Below are positions 21,530 to 30,127 of a stretch of 34,739 bases of DNA, piece after piece (positions within the stretch are counted from its first letter, which is position 1; each line of letters opens with the position of its first letter). The translations under genes were made by a program, and so were the position numbers. The notes below the pieces were generated by a model, which was not told where the DNA came from, searched no databases, and saw only the letters and a program-made list of their open reading frames with translations. This DNA is from an uncultured Lachnospiraceae bacterium. Its GTDB lineage: Bacteria; Bacillota; Clostridia; Lachnospirales; Lachnospiraceae. The stretch lies in assembly GCA_910578115.1 (NCBI GenBank), contig CAJTPO010000049.1, positions 1 to 34,739 of the forward strand, written 5' to 3'.

Positions 21530-22450
21530 ATGAGTAAGAGTTTTGAGGATTTGTTATCAAAAGTGTCCGAGTGCAGCGTCAAGAAAGTGGCGGTAGCGGT
21601 TGCACAGGACAGCGCCGTGCTGGAAGCGGTAGCGGCAGCGAAGGAGAGGAACATTGCCGAGGCGGTTTTGGTCGGCGACGCGGATAAGATCAGGGAAGTT
21701 GCGGCAGCGGACAATGTTGATATCAGCGGCTTCGAGATCATTGACGAGAAGGATGATTATACGGCAGCGCTTAAGGCGGTTGAACTGGTACATCAGGGCA
21801 AGGCTGACATGTACATGAAGGGCCTGATCGACACCAAGTCTTTCTTGAAGAGCGTGCTGGATAAAGAAGTAGGACTGCGGACCGGTAAGGCATTATCTCA
21901 TGTGTGCGTGTTTGAGGTAGAGGGCGTGGATCATCTTCTTTTCCTGTCAGACGTGGCTTTCATGACCTATCCGACTCTGGAAGACAAGGTACATATCATC
22001 GAGAATACAGTGGACGTCTGCCATGCATGCGGCATTCCGAATCCCAAGGTAGCTCCGCTGGCAGCAGTGGAAGTTGTCAATCCCAAGATGCCGGTTACCG
22101 TTGAGGCGGAAGAACTGACGAAAATGTGTGAAGAGGGCAAACTGACAGGCTGTATCGTAGACGGGCCGCTCTCCTTAGACCTGGCTATCGATCCGGAAGC
22201 AGCGAAGCATAAAGGGGCGGAAGGAAGAAAGATCGTTGGTGATGCGGACGTGCTTCTTTTCCCGGATATCCATGCAGGCAATCTGGTATACAAGTGTCTG
22301 GTACACACGGCGAAAGTGAAAAACGGCAATATTCTGACAGGAACAAAGGCTCCGGTCATCCTCACTTCCCGTTCTGACGATTTCGAGACGAAGGTGAATT
22401 CCCTGGCGCTGGGAGCAGTTATGGCGGAAGCGCTGTCCAAGATGAATTAA
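21530..22450 (+). CDS. ptb: Phosphate butyryltransferase
   Basis: Converts butyryl-CoA and phosphate to butyryl-phosphate and CoA in the cytoplasm. The 306-residue protein belongs to the phosphate acetyl/butyryltransferase family: VAVAVAQDSAVLEAV at the start, then ADMYMKGLIDTKSFLKSVL, LSDVAFMTYPTLEDK, VVNPKMPVTVEAEEL, the IVDGPLSLDLAID segment and PDIHAGNLVYKCL. Size and the adjacent butyrate kinase favour Ptb over Pta. The start is ATG 21530; the frame is also open from a GTG at 21518. It is the first gene of a two-gene operon. Confidence 0.92.
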   Translation: MSKSFEDLLSKVSECSVKKVAVAVAQDSAVLEAVAAAKERNIAEAVLVGDADKIREVAAADNVDISGFEIIDEKDDYTAALKAVELVHQGKADMYMKGLIDTKSFLKSVLDKEVGLRTGKALSHVCVFEVEGVDHLLFLSDVAFMTYPTLEDKVHIIENTVDVCHACGIPNPKVAPLAAVEVVNPKMPVTVEAEELTKMCEEGKLTGCIVDGPLSLDLAIDPEAAKHKGAEGRKIVGDADVLLFPDIHAGNLVYKCLVHTAKVKNGNILTGTKAPVILTSRSDDFETKVNSLALGAVMAEALSKMN

Positions 22451-22504
22451 TATCGAAGGTAATGCAGGAAACAGCAGACTGTATGACACAGGAGGTAAAA
22501 TAAC

Positions 22505-23572
22505 ATGTCAGTAAAAAGTTTGATCATTAATCCGGGTTCCACTTCCACCAAGATTGGTGTGTTTGAGGATGAGACCCTTTTGTTTGAAGAGACACTGCGG
22601 CATTCCACGGAAGAGATCGCACAGTATGCATCCATCGTAGATCAGAAGGATTTCCGTAAGGATATTATCGTGAATCTGTTGAAAGAGAAGGATTTCGATA
22701 TCAACTCCCTGAATATGGTAGTAGGCCGCGGCGGTATGTTAAAGCCGATCCCGGGCGGTACCTATGCAGTCAGCGATGACCTTCTGGAAGATCTGAAGAT
22801 CGGTAAGCAGGGACAGCACGCTTCCAATCTGGGCGGTATTCTGGCGAGAGAGATCGGGGATTCCATCGGTGCACCGTCTTATATCGTAGATCCCGTGGTA
22901 GTTGACGAGCTGGAACCCATCTCCAGATATTCCGGCGTTCCGGAGCTTCCCAGAACCAGTGTGTTCCATGCACTGAACCAGAAGGCGGTAGCGAAGCGTT
23001 TTGCCAAGGAGAACGGTAAGGATTACAGTGCACTGAATCTGGTGGTGGTACATATGGGCGGTGGTGTTTCCGTGGGAGCACACAGACAGGGCAAGGTAGT
23101 GGATGTGTTTAACGCACTGGACGGCGACGGAGCTTTTTCACCGGAGAGAGCGGGAGCAGTGCCCAGCGGAGCGCTGATCAGGATGTGCTTCTCCGGAGAG
23201 TATACCGAGAAGGAAATCTATAAGAAGATCGTAGGCGGCGGTGGTTTCAATGCTTACTGCGGCACCAACGACATGCGTGACGTAGATAAGATGGTGGATG
23301 ACGGCGATGCGAAGGCGGAAGAAGTGCGCGCTGCATTCATCAGGCAGGTGGCGAAAGACATCGGCTCCATGGCATGTGTTCTGGAAGGCAAGGTAGACCA
23401 GATTGTTGTTACCGGCGGTATCGCATACGATGAGGCGGTGGTAGACGGACTGAAAAAGCAGGCAGGCTGGATCGCTCCCATGACCGTATATCCCGGTGAG
23501 GACGAACTGCTGGCGCTGGTACAGGGCGGGCTGCGTGTGCTGAACGGGGAAGAGACCGCGATGGTATACTAA
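22505..23572 (+). CDS. buk: Butyrate kinase
   Basis: Transfers phosphate from butyryl-phosphate to ADP, yielding butyrate and ATP, the last step of the kinase route to butyrate. The 355-residue ASKHA-fold protein starts with LIINPGSTSTKIGVFEDE. It has VVGRGGMLKPIPGGTYAV, VVVHMGGGVSVGAHRQGKV, FSPERAGAVPSG and the VVTGGIAYDEAVV nucleotide-site segment. Branched-chain substrates are also possible. It lies 54 bases after ptb with its own AGGAGG site and is followed by a terminator. Confidence 0.95.
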   Translation: MSVKSLIINPGSTSTKIGVFEDETLLFEETLRHSTEEIAQYASIVDQKDFRKDIIVNLLKEKDFDINSLNMVVGRGGMLKPIPGGTYAVSDDLLEDLKIGKQGQHASNLGGILAREIGDSIGAPSYIVDPVVVDELEPISRYSGVPELPRTSVFHALNQKAVAKRFAKENGKDYSALNLVVVHMGGGVSVGAHRQGKVVDVFNALDGDGAFSPERAGAVPSGALIRMCFSGEYTEKEIYKKIVGGGGFNAYCGTNDMRDVDKMVDDGDAKAEEVRAAFIRQVAKDIGSMACVLEGKVDQIVVTGGIAYDEAVVDGLKKQAGWIAPMTVYPGEDELLALVQGGLRVLNGEETAMVY

Positions 23573-23606
23573 GGCAGGAAAGTATGTCGGATAAATAGAG
23601 ATAGAC

Positions 23607-23651
23607 AGGGTGTGAAGCCGTTGCAGTGAAGGCGGTCTTTACACCTTTTTT
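23607..23651 (+). terminator. Intrinsic terminator after buk
   Basis: AGGGTGTGAAGCC (23607-23619) folds onto GGCGGTCTTTACACC (23631-23645) with small internal mismatches, followed by TTTTTT. Confidence 0.85.
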
Positions 23652-23680
23652 ATTCCCGCGAGCAACGAGCCAGGCGGCAG
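23650..23680 (+). repeat. Dispersed repeat copy 2
   Basis: Counterpart of 1158-1189, sharing TTTATTCCC and AGCAACGAGCCAGGC. Here it merges into the tandem units that follow. Confidence 0.6.
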
Positions 23681-23858
23681 GCTGAGCATGATGTAAGTTA
23701 CTATGAAAGTCTTCGACTTTCACAGCATGGATGGCCATGCGGCCCGCCAGACGGCAGGCTGAGCATGATGTAAGTTTACTATGAAAGTCTTCGACTTTCA
23801 CAGCATGGATGGCCATGCGGCCCGCCAGGCGGCAGGTTGCGCATGATGGAAGTTTACT
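23671..23858 (+). repeat. Tandem repeat, two 77-78-bp units plus a partial third
   Basis: Unit 1 is 23671-23747 and unit 2 is 23748-23825; they differ at about two positions (an extra T and a G/A change). A decayed third start runs 23826-23858. Each full unit holds two hairpins: TGAAAGTC/GACTTTCA around a TTC loop, and GCATGG/CCATGC. The remainder to 23984 is non-coding and includes a short echo (GAGCCAGGCAACGAAGCC) at 23942-23959. The minus-strand frame across the units is a translation of the repeat, not a gene. Confidence 0.85.
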
Positions 23859-23984
23859 GATGGTAAGTTCAGTCCTGTGCTTGACATGAGAGAAGGATTG
23901 CTGTAAACTGGTTTACAATATAAACAAACAAATAAACCAATGAGCCAGGCAACGAAGCCATACAGAGAAGGGAAGGCGAACAGG

Positions 23985-24689
23985 ATGAATGACAAAATCA
24001 ATATCGCACTGCAGGACATTACAGCCATCAAAGAGACACTGGATGATGCCAAAGTACATTACAGGGGCATGTACCTGATGTGTTTTCTGCTGGCGGCTTT
24101 TAACGGGGTCAAATATGTGTGGCTCCTGCTGGAGATGCATTTCATGCCCCGTGTTATGCTGGGAAGTTATGTGATGAGCTACATCTGGCCGCTTTTGCTG
24201 GTGGTGAGTTTTCTCTGGATTTATCGCAGTGAGAAGAAATATTCGAATAAATATTATCTGAGCATGTTCGGAATCTGGGGCTTTATGGCGGGGGTGATAC
24301 CGGCGACAGCGGCCGTCGTGAATGTTTTCCGTCTTTTTACAGCGGCCGGACTCGTTGTGGAAGGGGCAGCACAGATTCGGGGCAGTAATTTTATGGAAAG
24401 TATAGCGAGTATCCTATTGGTCTCCATTTTTCTCGTCATATGCGGATACATTCTGCAGAAGAGGATTTTCATGGCGCTGGCGGTTTTGAACCTGTTTTGT
24501 TTTATGCTCCTGGAGACATGCCTGCCTTCGGCCGGCATTCCCTTTTCCGTAGGCGGGCAGACACAGACGAATCTTGTATACAGTTCCGTCTATTCCATAG
24601 CCGTTACCTGTCCTGGGTATCTGGCGCTGGGCGTTTATCTGTGGAGTAAGAAGAGAGAAGAGCGCCAGGAACCCGGAGAGCGCTGGTAA
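23985..24689 (+). CDS. Polytopic membrane protein of unknown function
   Basis: The 234-residue product has a soluble N-terminus with IQALQD/IKETLDDAK-like helical character, then about six hydrophobic segments (roughly residues 32-50, 62-82, 95-120, 140-160, 165-185, 200-222). It ends in a charged KKREERQEPGERW tail. I do not recognise the family. The start is ATG 23985 after GGGAAGG; a start at 23940 would lie in repeat-derived sequence. A winged-helix regulator gene follows 48 bases downstream, an arrangement typical of a small membrane protein co-transcribed with its regulator. Confidence 0.75.
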   Translation: MNDKINIALQDITAIKETLDDAKVHYRGMYLMCFLLAAFNGVKYVWLLLEMHFMPRVMLGSYVMSYIWPLLLVVSFLWIYRSEKKYSNKYYLSMFGIWGFMAGVIPATAAVVNVFRLFTAAGLVVEGAAQIRGSNFMESIASILLVSIFLVICGYILQKRIFMALAVLNLFCFMLLETCLPSAGIPFSVGGQTQTNLVYSSVYSIAVTCPGYLALGVYLWSKKREERQEPGERW

Positions 24690-24737
24690 ACAGGGACACC
24701 GGCAGATAGAACAGAAAGAAAGGCATGACTGTGATCA

Positions 24738-25034
24738 ATGAACATAGATACGATACCCGAAGCGTTCAGCGTGACTCTGCGGCTTAAGATCCTTACGGCG
24801 CTGGTCAGCGCTTCGAGAACCTTTAAAGAGCTGCGAGAGATCACGCAGGCGACACAGGGAAATTTGAGCGTACAGCTGACGAAGCTGGAGGAATGGGGCT
24901 ACCTCACCTCACAGAAAGTGATCGAGCAGAAGAAAACCAAATCAACCTATACCATCACCCCTTTTGGTCTGCAGCAGTTTGAAGCGTATGTTTCTCTGCT
25001 GCAGTCGGTGCTGCGCGGCGATGCGGAGGCCTGA
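24738..25034 (+). CDS. Winged-helix transcriptional regulator
   Basis: The 98-residue protein is a single winged-helix domain: SVTLRLKILTALVSASRTFKE at the start, the recognition helix near TQGNLSVQLTKLEEWGYL (residues 39-56), and a wing with KTKSTYTITPFGLQQFEAY. This matches the PF13601-like group of short regulators (winged helix DNA-binding domain). It probably controls its own operon with the membrane protein upstream. The ribosome-binding site AAAGG is rather far from the ATG, so the start may differ slightly. Confidence 0.82.
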   Translation: MNIDTIPEAFSVTLRLKILTALVSASRTFKELREITQATQGNLSVQLTKLEEWGYLTSQKVIEQKKTKSTYTITPFGLQQFEAYVSLLQSVLRGDAEA

Positions 25035-25240
25035 ATGCCTGTATGTAACAGGCAAAAACACTCCCGCAACCTGAAATTGACAAAGTGCATTGCAGGAAAG
25101 ATGGCAAATAACAGGCTGCGTCTGATAGTATTTACCTGCCAGGCAGCCGGAGGCGGCAAAGTGAGACTGACAGCCGTCTCTTTGGTCAGCCGGGTAAAGC
25201 TGAGCCGTGGAGGCAGAGAAAGGATGCAGGAGGTGCAGAG

Positions 25241-26014
25241 ATGAAGTTAGGAGAAAAAATTGTTAAGCTGAGAAAAGAAAGAGGACTTTCCCAAGAGGCG
25301 CTGGCCGAGCAGATCGGAACCACGAGGCAGGCTGTCAGCAAATGGGAGAACGATCAGGGATTTCCGGAAACGGAGAAGCTGCTGCAGCTGTCCAATGTGT
25401 TTGAAGTGTCAGTGGATTTCCTGTTGAAGGATGAAAAGACGGAAACCGGGATCGACGAGAAGGGCTACTATGTCAGCAGAGAATTTGCCAGAGGATATCT
25501 TGCGAACGAGAAGAAGACAGTTCTTGGTCTGGGACTGTGCTTTTTCTTCTGGGCGTTGGCCGGGGTGCCCTGGGTGATCTTTCCTGAGAATGCGGCATGG
25601 CGCATGGCAGGCATGGGCGTATGTGTGATTCTCGGGATTCTGATGCTGGTATCGGCCATGTTTACAGAGCAGGACCGCTATAAGATTCTGCGCCAGGAAC
25701 CGCTGCTGTTTGATTATGATGTGCTGAGAGAGCTGACGGCGGAATATGGGATTGTGGGGAAGAAGTGCAGATGGATCGCAATGCCCAGTGTTTCCATGTT
25801 TATCATCGGTATGATCGTCATTTCGCTGACGGTCGGCGGGACGATACCGTGGACGGGATACCATGCGCTTGTGATTCTTGTGTTTGCAGCCAGCCTGTTC
25901 GGGTATGTCTATTCGCTGGGGCTTATGGAAGCCTATGAACTGCTGGTTCGGAATGAAAAGCATACCGGCAGCCTGTGGTTTCGGCTGAAGAAGAAGATCA
26001 GGGAGAAGCTGTAA
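25241..26014 (+). CDS. XRE-family regulator with C-terminal membrane segments
   Basis: The 257-residue protein has an HTH_3 domain at residues 4-60 (LRKERGLSQEALAEQIGTTR then QAVSKWEND), which binds DNA. After a linker come four hydrophobic segments at about 94-113, 122-141, 184-202 and 209-227. Such membrane-tethered XRE proteins are common in Firmicutes and may sense membrane stress or a membrane partner; the ligand is unknown. The start follows CAGGAGG. It is the third gene in a row after the membrane protein and winged-helix gene, but 206 bases separate it from the latter, so it may have its own promoter. Confidence 0.88.
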   Translation: MKLGEKIVKLRKERGLSQEALAEQIGTTRQAVSKWENDQGFPETEKLLQLSNVFEVSVDFLLKDEKTETGIDEKGYYVSREFARGYLANEKKTVLGLGLCFFFWALAGVPWVIFPENAAWRMAGMGVCVILGILMLVSAMFTEQDRYKILRQEPLLFDYDVLRELTAEYGIVGKKCRWIAMPSVSMFIIGMIVISLTVGGTIPWTGYHALVILVFAASLFGYVYSLGLMEAYELLVRNEKHTGSLWFRLKKKIREKL

Positions 26015-26049
26015 GATCTCCCGGTAAGACTCCAAGGTTTTCTTTTTAG

Positions 26050-26078
26050 TTGAATTTACCTTCTAAATCTGCTACAAT
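26050..26078 (+). promoter_or_regulatory. Sigma-A promoter of secA
   Basis: TTGAAT (26050-26055), a 17-base spacer and TACAAT (26073-26078), a very good match. The leader is about 200 bases. It contains a CGGCAG/CTGCCG hairpin (26117-26122 with 26140-26145) and no sign of a secM-like arrest peptide. Confidence 0.7.
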
Positions 26079-26281
26079 ATACGTTGGTCTTTTATAATTT
26101 TATATTTAATAGAAAACGGCAGTGCATATGTAAGCTGAGCTGCCGCAAAGCCTGAAAAGATCAGATACCGGCACATTCCGACATGAAGGAAAAGCCGGGC
26201 AGTTATTTCAGCAGCCAAAGAAAGGTAAGTAGTGCATCGGAGCGCAGGATAAGGCATCCGGTACACGGAAACGAGGCGGTC

Positions 26282-28846
26282 ATGAGTGTAATACAGAAAG
26301 TGTTTGGAACGCATAGTGAGAGGGAGATCAAGCGCATAGCCGGTCTGGTGGATAAGATCGAGAGCCTGCGCCCCGGCATGATGGAACTGTCGGACGAGCA
26401 GCTGCGCGATAAGACGAAAGAATACAGAAAGAGGCTGGAGGAAGGCGAGACGCTGGACAGTCTGCTGCCGGAGGCTTATGCCACGGTGAGGGAGGCGGCC
26501 CGCAGGATCCTGAAGACGGAGCACTACCGTGTGCAGCTGATCGGCGGTATCGTGCTGCATCAGGGGCGTATTGCCGAGATGAGGACCGGTGAAGGTAAGA
26601 CACAGACCTGTCTGCTGCCGGCGTATCTGAATGCACTGGAAGGCAAGGGCGTACATGTCGTTACCGTCAATGATTATCTGGCGAAACGTGACGCGGAGTG
26701 GATGGGACAGGTTCATGAATTCCTGGGCCTGAAAGTGGGTGTTGTCTTAAACGACATGAAATCCGACGAGCGTCGGGAAGCCTATAATTGTGATATCACT
26801 TATGTGACCAATAATGAACTGGGGTTCGATTACCTGCGTGACAATATGGTCATCTACAAGGAACAGCTGGTGCTCAGGGACCTGCACTATGCCATCATCG
26901 ACGAGGTGGACTCCGTCCTGATCGACGAAGCCCGCACACCGCTGATCATTTCCGGGCAGAGCGGCAAGTCCACGAAGCTGTATGAGGCCTGCGACATTCT
27001 GGCCAGACAGCTGACCCGTGGCGAGGACATGGAAGAGCTGACCAAGATGGATGCCATCATGGGTGTGGAACGTGAGGAGACGGGTGACTTTATTGTCAAT
27101 GAAAAGGATAAGGTAGTGAACCTGACCGCACAGGGTGTGGCCAGGGTGGAGCGCTTCTTCCAGATTGAAAATCTGGCGGATCCGGAGAATCTGGAGATCC
27201 AGCACAACATTATTCTGGCCCTGCGCGCTCACAATCTGATGTTCCGCGACCAGGATTATGTGGTGAAAGATGACCAGGTGCTGATCGTTGACGGTTTCAC
27301 GGGCCGTATCATGCCGGGCAGACGTTATTCCGACGGCCTGCATCAGGCGATCGAGGCCAAGGAACATGTGAAAGTGAAGCGGGAGAGCAAGACGCTGGCT
27401 ACCATCACTTTCCAGAACTTTTTTAATAAATTTGAGAAAAAAGCGGGTATGACCGGTACGGCTTTGACGGAGGAAAAGGAGTTCCGAGATATCTACGGCA
27501 TGGACGTGGTGTCGATTCCGACCAATAAACCGGTTGCGCGTATCGATCATCAGGACTGTGTATATAAGACAAGGAAAGAGAAACTGCGTGCCATCGTGAC
27601 GGCGGTGGAGGAGGCGCATGCCAAAGGACAGCCGGTGCTGGTGGGCACCATCAATATCGATGCTTCGGAAGAGTTAAGCGGCCTGCTGAAACGGCGCGGC
27701 ATAGAACACAAGGTGTTGAACGCGAAGTTCCACGAGATGGAGGCCGAGATCGTAGCCGACGCCGGTATTCATGGGGCGGTTACCATCGCTACCAACATGG
27801 CGGGCCGTGGTACGGATATCAAGCTGGATGAGGAATCCAGGGCGGCAGGAGGGCTTATGATTGTCGGTACAGAGCGGCATGAGTCCAGGCGTATTGACAA
27901 TCAGCTGCGCGGCCGAAGCGGACGTCAGGGTGATCCGGGTGAATCCAGATTCTATATTTCGCTGGAGGACGATCTGATGCGCCTGTTCGGTTCGGACAGA
28001 ATGATCGCCATGTTTAACGCGCTGGGCATTCCGGAAGGACAGGAGATCGAGCACAAGGCGCTGACGAAAGCCATCGAGTCGGCACAGAAGAAGATTGAGA
28101 ACAACAACTTCGGCATCAGAAAGAGCCTGCTTGAGTATGATCAGGTCATGAATGAGCAGAGAGAGATCATCTATGAAGAGAGAAGACGCGTCTTAAACGG
28201 CGAAAGCATGCGGGATGCCATCTACAAGATGATCACGGATATCACGGAGAACTGTGTGGATATCTGCATCGGCGACGATACGGACTTCGAAGAGTGGGAT
28301 TTCAAGGAGCTGAATACGCTGCTTTTGCCTACGATTCCCCTGCAGCCGCTGAATGCGGAGCGGGTATTGAAACCGAAGAAGAACAGTTTAAAGCAGCAGT
28401 TAAAGGAAGAAGCGGTCAAGCTCTATGAGGCAAAGGAAGCAGAATTCCCTGAGCCGGAAGCAATCCGGGAAATTGAACGCGTGATTCTTCTTAAAGTGAT
28501 CGACCGGAAGTGGATGGATCATATTGATGATATGGACCAGCTGCGGCAGGGTGCAGGGTTACAGGCATATGCCCAGAAAGACCCGCTGGTGGAGTATAAA
28601 ATGAACGGCTATGAGATGTTCGACGATATGACCCAGAACATCAGGGAAGAAACCGTTCGCCTGCTGCTCCATGTACGCATCGAGCAGAAAGTAGAGCGGG
28701 AACAGGTAGCCAAGGTTACCGGCACCAACAAGGACGATACGCTCCAGAAGGGACCCGTTAAGCGTGTGGAGGCCAAGGTCTATCCCAATGATCCCTGCCC
28801 CTGCGGTTCCGGGAAGAAGTATAAACAGTGCTGCGGGAGAAAATAA
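26282..28846 (+). CDS. secA: Preprotein translocase ATPase
   Basis: Motor that drives unfolded preproteins through SecYEG at the membrane. The 854-residue protein has the first nucleotide-binding fold with MRTGEGKT (Walker A, residues 100-107), then VNDYLAKRDAEWMG, IIDEVDSVLIDEARTPLI, the preprotein cross-linking domain, and NBD2 with NMAGRGTDIKL and GRSGRQGDPGESRF. It ends in the zinc-binding SEC-C tail (DPCPCGSGKKYKQCCG), which also contacts SecB or ribosomes in other bacteria. ATG 26282 fits family starts (MSVIQKVFG); the in-frame ATG at 26183 would add 33 basic residues and is rejected. prfB follows, a conserved neighbour in Firmicutes. Confidence 0.96.
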   Translation: MSVIQKVFGTHSEREIKRIAGLVDKIESLRPGMMELSDEQLRDKTKEYRKRLEEGETLDSLLPEAYATVREAARRILKTEHYRVQLIGGIVLHQGRIAEMRTGEGKTQTCLLPAYLNALEGKGVHVVTVNDYLAKRDAEWMGQVHEFLGLKVGVVLNDMKSDERREAYNCDITYVTNNELGFDYLRDNMVIYKEQLVLRDLHYAIIDEVDSVLIDEARTPLIISGQSGKSTKLYEACDILARQLTRGEDMEELTKMDAIMGVEREETGDFIVNEKDKVVNLTAQGVARVERFFQIENLADPENLEIQHNIILALRAHNLMFRDQDYVVKDDQVLIVDGFTGRIMPGRRYSDGLHQAIEAKEHVKVKRESKTLATITFQNFFNKFEKKAGMTGTALTEEKEFRDIYGMDVVSIPTNKPVARIDHQDCVYKTRKEKLRAIVTAVEEAHAKGQPVLVGTINIDASEELSGLLKRRGIEHKVLNAKFHEMEAEIVADAGIHGAVTIATNMAGRGTDIKLDEESRAAGGLMIVGTERHESRRIDNQLRGRSGRQGDPGESRFYISLEDDLMRLFGSDRMIAMFNALGIPEGQEIEHKALTKAIESAQKKIENNNFGIRKSLLEYDQVMNEQREIIYEERRRVLNGESMRDAIYKMITDITENCVDICIGDDTDFEEWDFKELNTLLLPTIPLQPLNAERVLKPKKNSLKQQLKEEAVKLYEAKEAEFPEPEAIREIERVILLKVIDRKWMDHIDDMDQLRQGAGLQAYAQKDPLVEYKMNGYEMFDDMTQNIREETVRLLLHVRIEQKVEREQVAKVTGTNKDDTLQKGPVKRVEAKVYPNDPCPCGSGKKYKQCCGRK

Positions 28847-28863
28847 GATCTGTATAGAAAGAA

Positions 28864-28884
28864 TATAACACATTCGATGTTATA
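28864..28884 (+). other. Small hairpin between secA and prfB
   Basis: TATAACA (28864-28870) and TGTTATA (28878-28884) are perfect complements with a seven-base loop. No T-run follows, so it is not a terminator. It may act on translation or processing. Confidence 0.4.
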
Positions 28885-28912
28885 AAATAAAAAATAAAGG
28901 TGGTGACGTTAA

Positions 28913-30017
28913 GTGGTAGAATTGGATAACATGAAATCCGAGCTCCTGGCTTATGAAAGTCCCTTAGCGGAAGTGAGGGATTCACTTTGACTTAGCGAAT
29001 AAGTCGAAGCGGATTGAAGAGCTGGAAATGGAAATGCAGGCTCCCGATTTCTGGAACGACCCGGAGAAGTCGAACCAGAAGATGCGGGAGGCCAAGAATC
29101 TGAAGGATATTGTCGGCACGATGGATGGTCTGTCCAGTCAATACGATGACATCCTGACACTGATCGAGATGGGATATGAAGACAATGACCCGGCGATCAT
29201 ACCGGATATCCAACAGGAACTGAAAGAGTTTAAGGAAACCTTCGAGAATATCCGGATCAATACGCTTTTGTCCGGGGAGTATGACAGGAACAATGCCATA
29301 CTGAAATTGAATGCGGGCGCGGGCGGTACGGAGAGCTGTGACTGGTGCAGTATGCTCTACCGTATGTACACAAGATGGGCGGAACGCAGGGGATTTGCCC
29401 TTGAGGTGATCGATTATCTGGACGGTGATGAGGCCGGAATCAAGTCGGTAACCTTCCAGATCAACGGGGAGAATGCTTACGGCTATTTGAAATCAGAGAA
29501 AGGTGTGCACAGACTGGTGCGTATTTCGCCTTTCAATGCACAGGGCAAGCGGCAGACGTCGTTCGTATCGCTGGATGTGATGCCGGACATTGAAGATGAT
29601 GTGGACGTGGAAGTTAAAGACGAAGATATCCGAATCGACACCTATCGAAGCAGCGGTGCGGGTGGACAGCATATCAACAAGACCTCTTCGGCGATCCGTA
29701 TCACCCATTTTCCGACGGGGATCGTGGTAACCTGCCAGAATGAGCGCAGCCAGTTCCAGAATAAGGATAAGGCGATGCAGATGCTGAAAGCCAAGCTGTA
29801 TATGCTCAAACAGGAGGAAAATGCCGAGAAACTGTCCGATATTCGGGGCGATGTGAAGGAGATTGGCTGGGGCAACCAGATCCGCTCCTATGTCATGCAG
29901 CCCTACACGATGGTCAAGGATCACAGGACCAATGAAGAGTCCGGAAATGTGGATGCGGTGATGGACGGAGCGATCGATCCGTTTATCAATGCGTATCTGC
30001 GGTGGATCAATTCCTGA
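28913..30017 (+). CDS. prfB: Peptide chain release factor 2, with programmed +1 frameshift
   Basis: Recognises UGA and UAA at the ribosome and releases the peptide. The mature product of about 367 residues is made by a +1 shift: the first frame opens at GTG 28913 (behind AAAGGTGG) and meets TGA at 28988-28990, and the second continues GAC at 28989 through DLANKSKRIEELE. The RF2 signatures are SPF (in LVRISPFNAQGKRQTSF), which reads the stop codon, and GGQ at about residues 250-252 (SSGAGGQHINKTSSA), which cuts the ester bond. It lies downstream of secA as in many Firmicutes. RF2 level feeds back on its own shift efficiency. Confidence 0.95.
28976..28991 (+). promoter_or_regulatory. prfB programmed frameshift site
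   Basis: CTT TGA C at 28985-28991 is the conserved slip site. The internal Shine-Dalgarno-like AGGG at 28976-28979 lies upstream of the CTT at the usual place. Low RF2 leaves the ribosome paused at TGA and favours the shift. Confidence 0.92.
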
Positions 30018-30043
30018 TTTTACGAAAGTTTATAGGAACAGTT

Positions 30044-30090
30044 AAAAAATCCCTCAGCCTGCGGTATTTCAGGCTGAGGGATTGCTGTTT
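30044..30090. terminator. Bidirectional intrinsic terminator between prfB and the minus-strand cluster
   Basis: AATCCCTCAGCCTG (30048-30061) pairs perfectly with CAGGCTGAGGGATT (30070-30083). On the plus strand GCTGTTTT follows, and on the minus strand the AAAAAA at 30044-30049 gives the T-run. Confidence 0.9.
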
Positions 30091-30127
30091 TCACTGGGGG
30101 CTTTTTGTAGTTGTTTTGCAGTAAAGG

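Noticed and set aside
23409..23816. Minus-strand frame with an internally repeated peptide
   Set aside because: The repeat in the peptide is only the translation of the 77-78-bp DNA tandem units, and the frame runs into the 3' end of buk.
23671..23858. Possible CRISPR array
   Set aside because: Units are contiguous with no unique spacers, only two and a half copies, and no cas genes are nearby.
25035..25244. Short plus-strand frame between the winged-helix and XRE genes
   Set aside because: It begins immediately after the regulator's stop, has no family resemblance and runs into the XRE start region.
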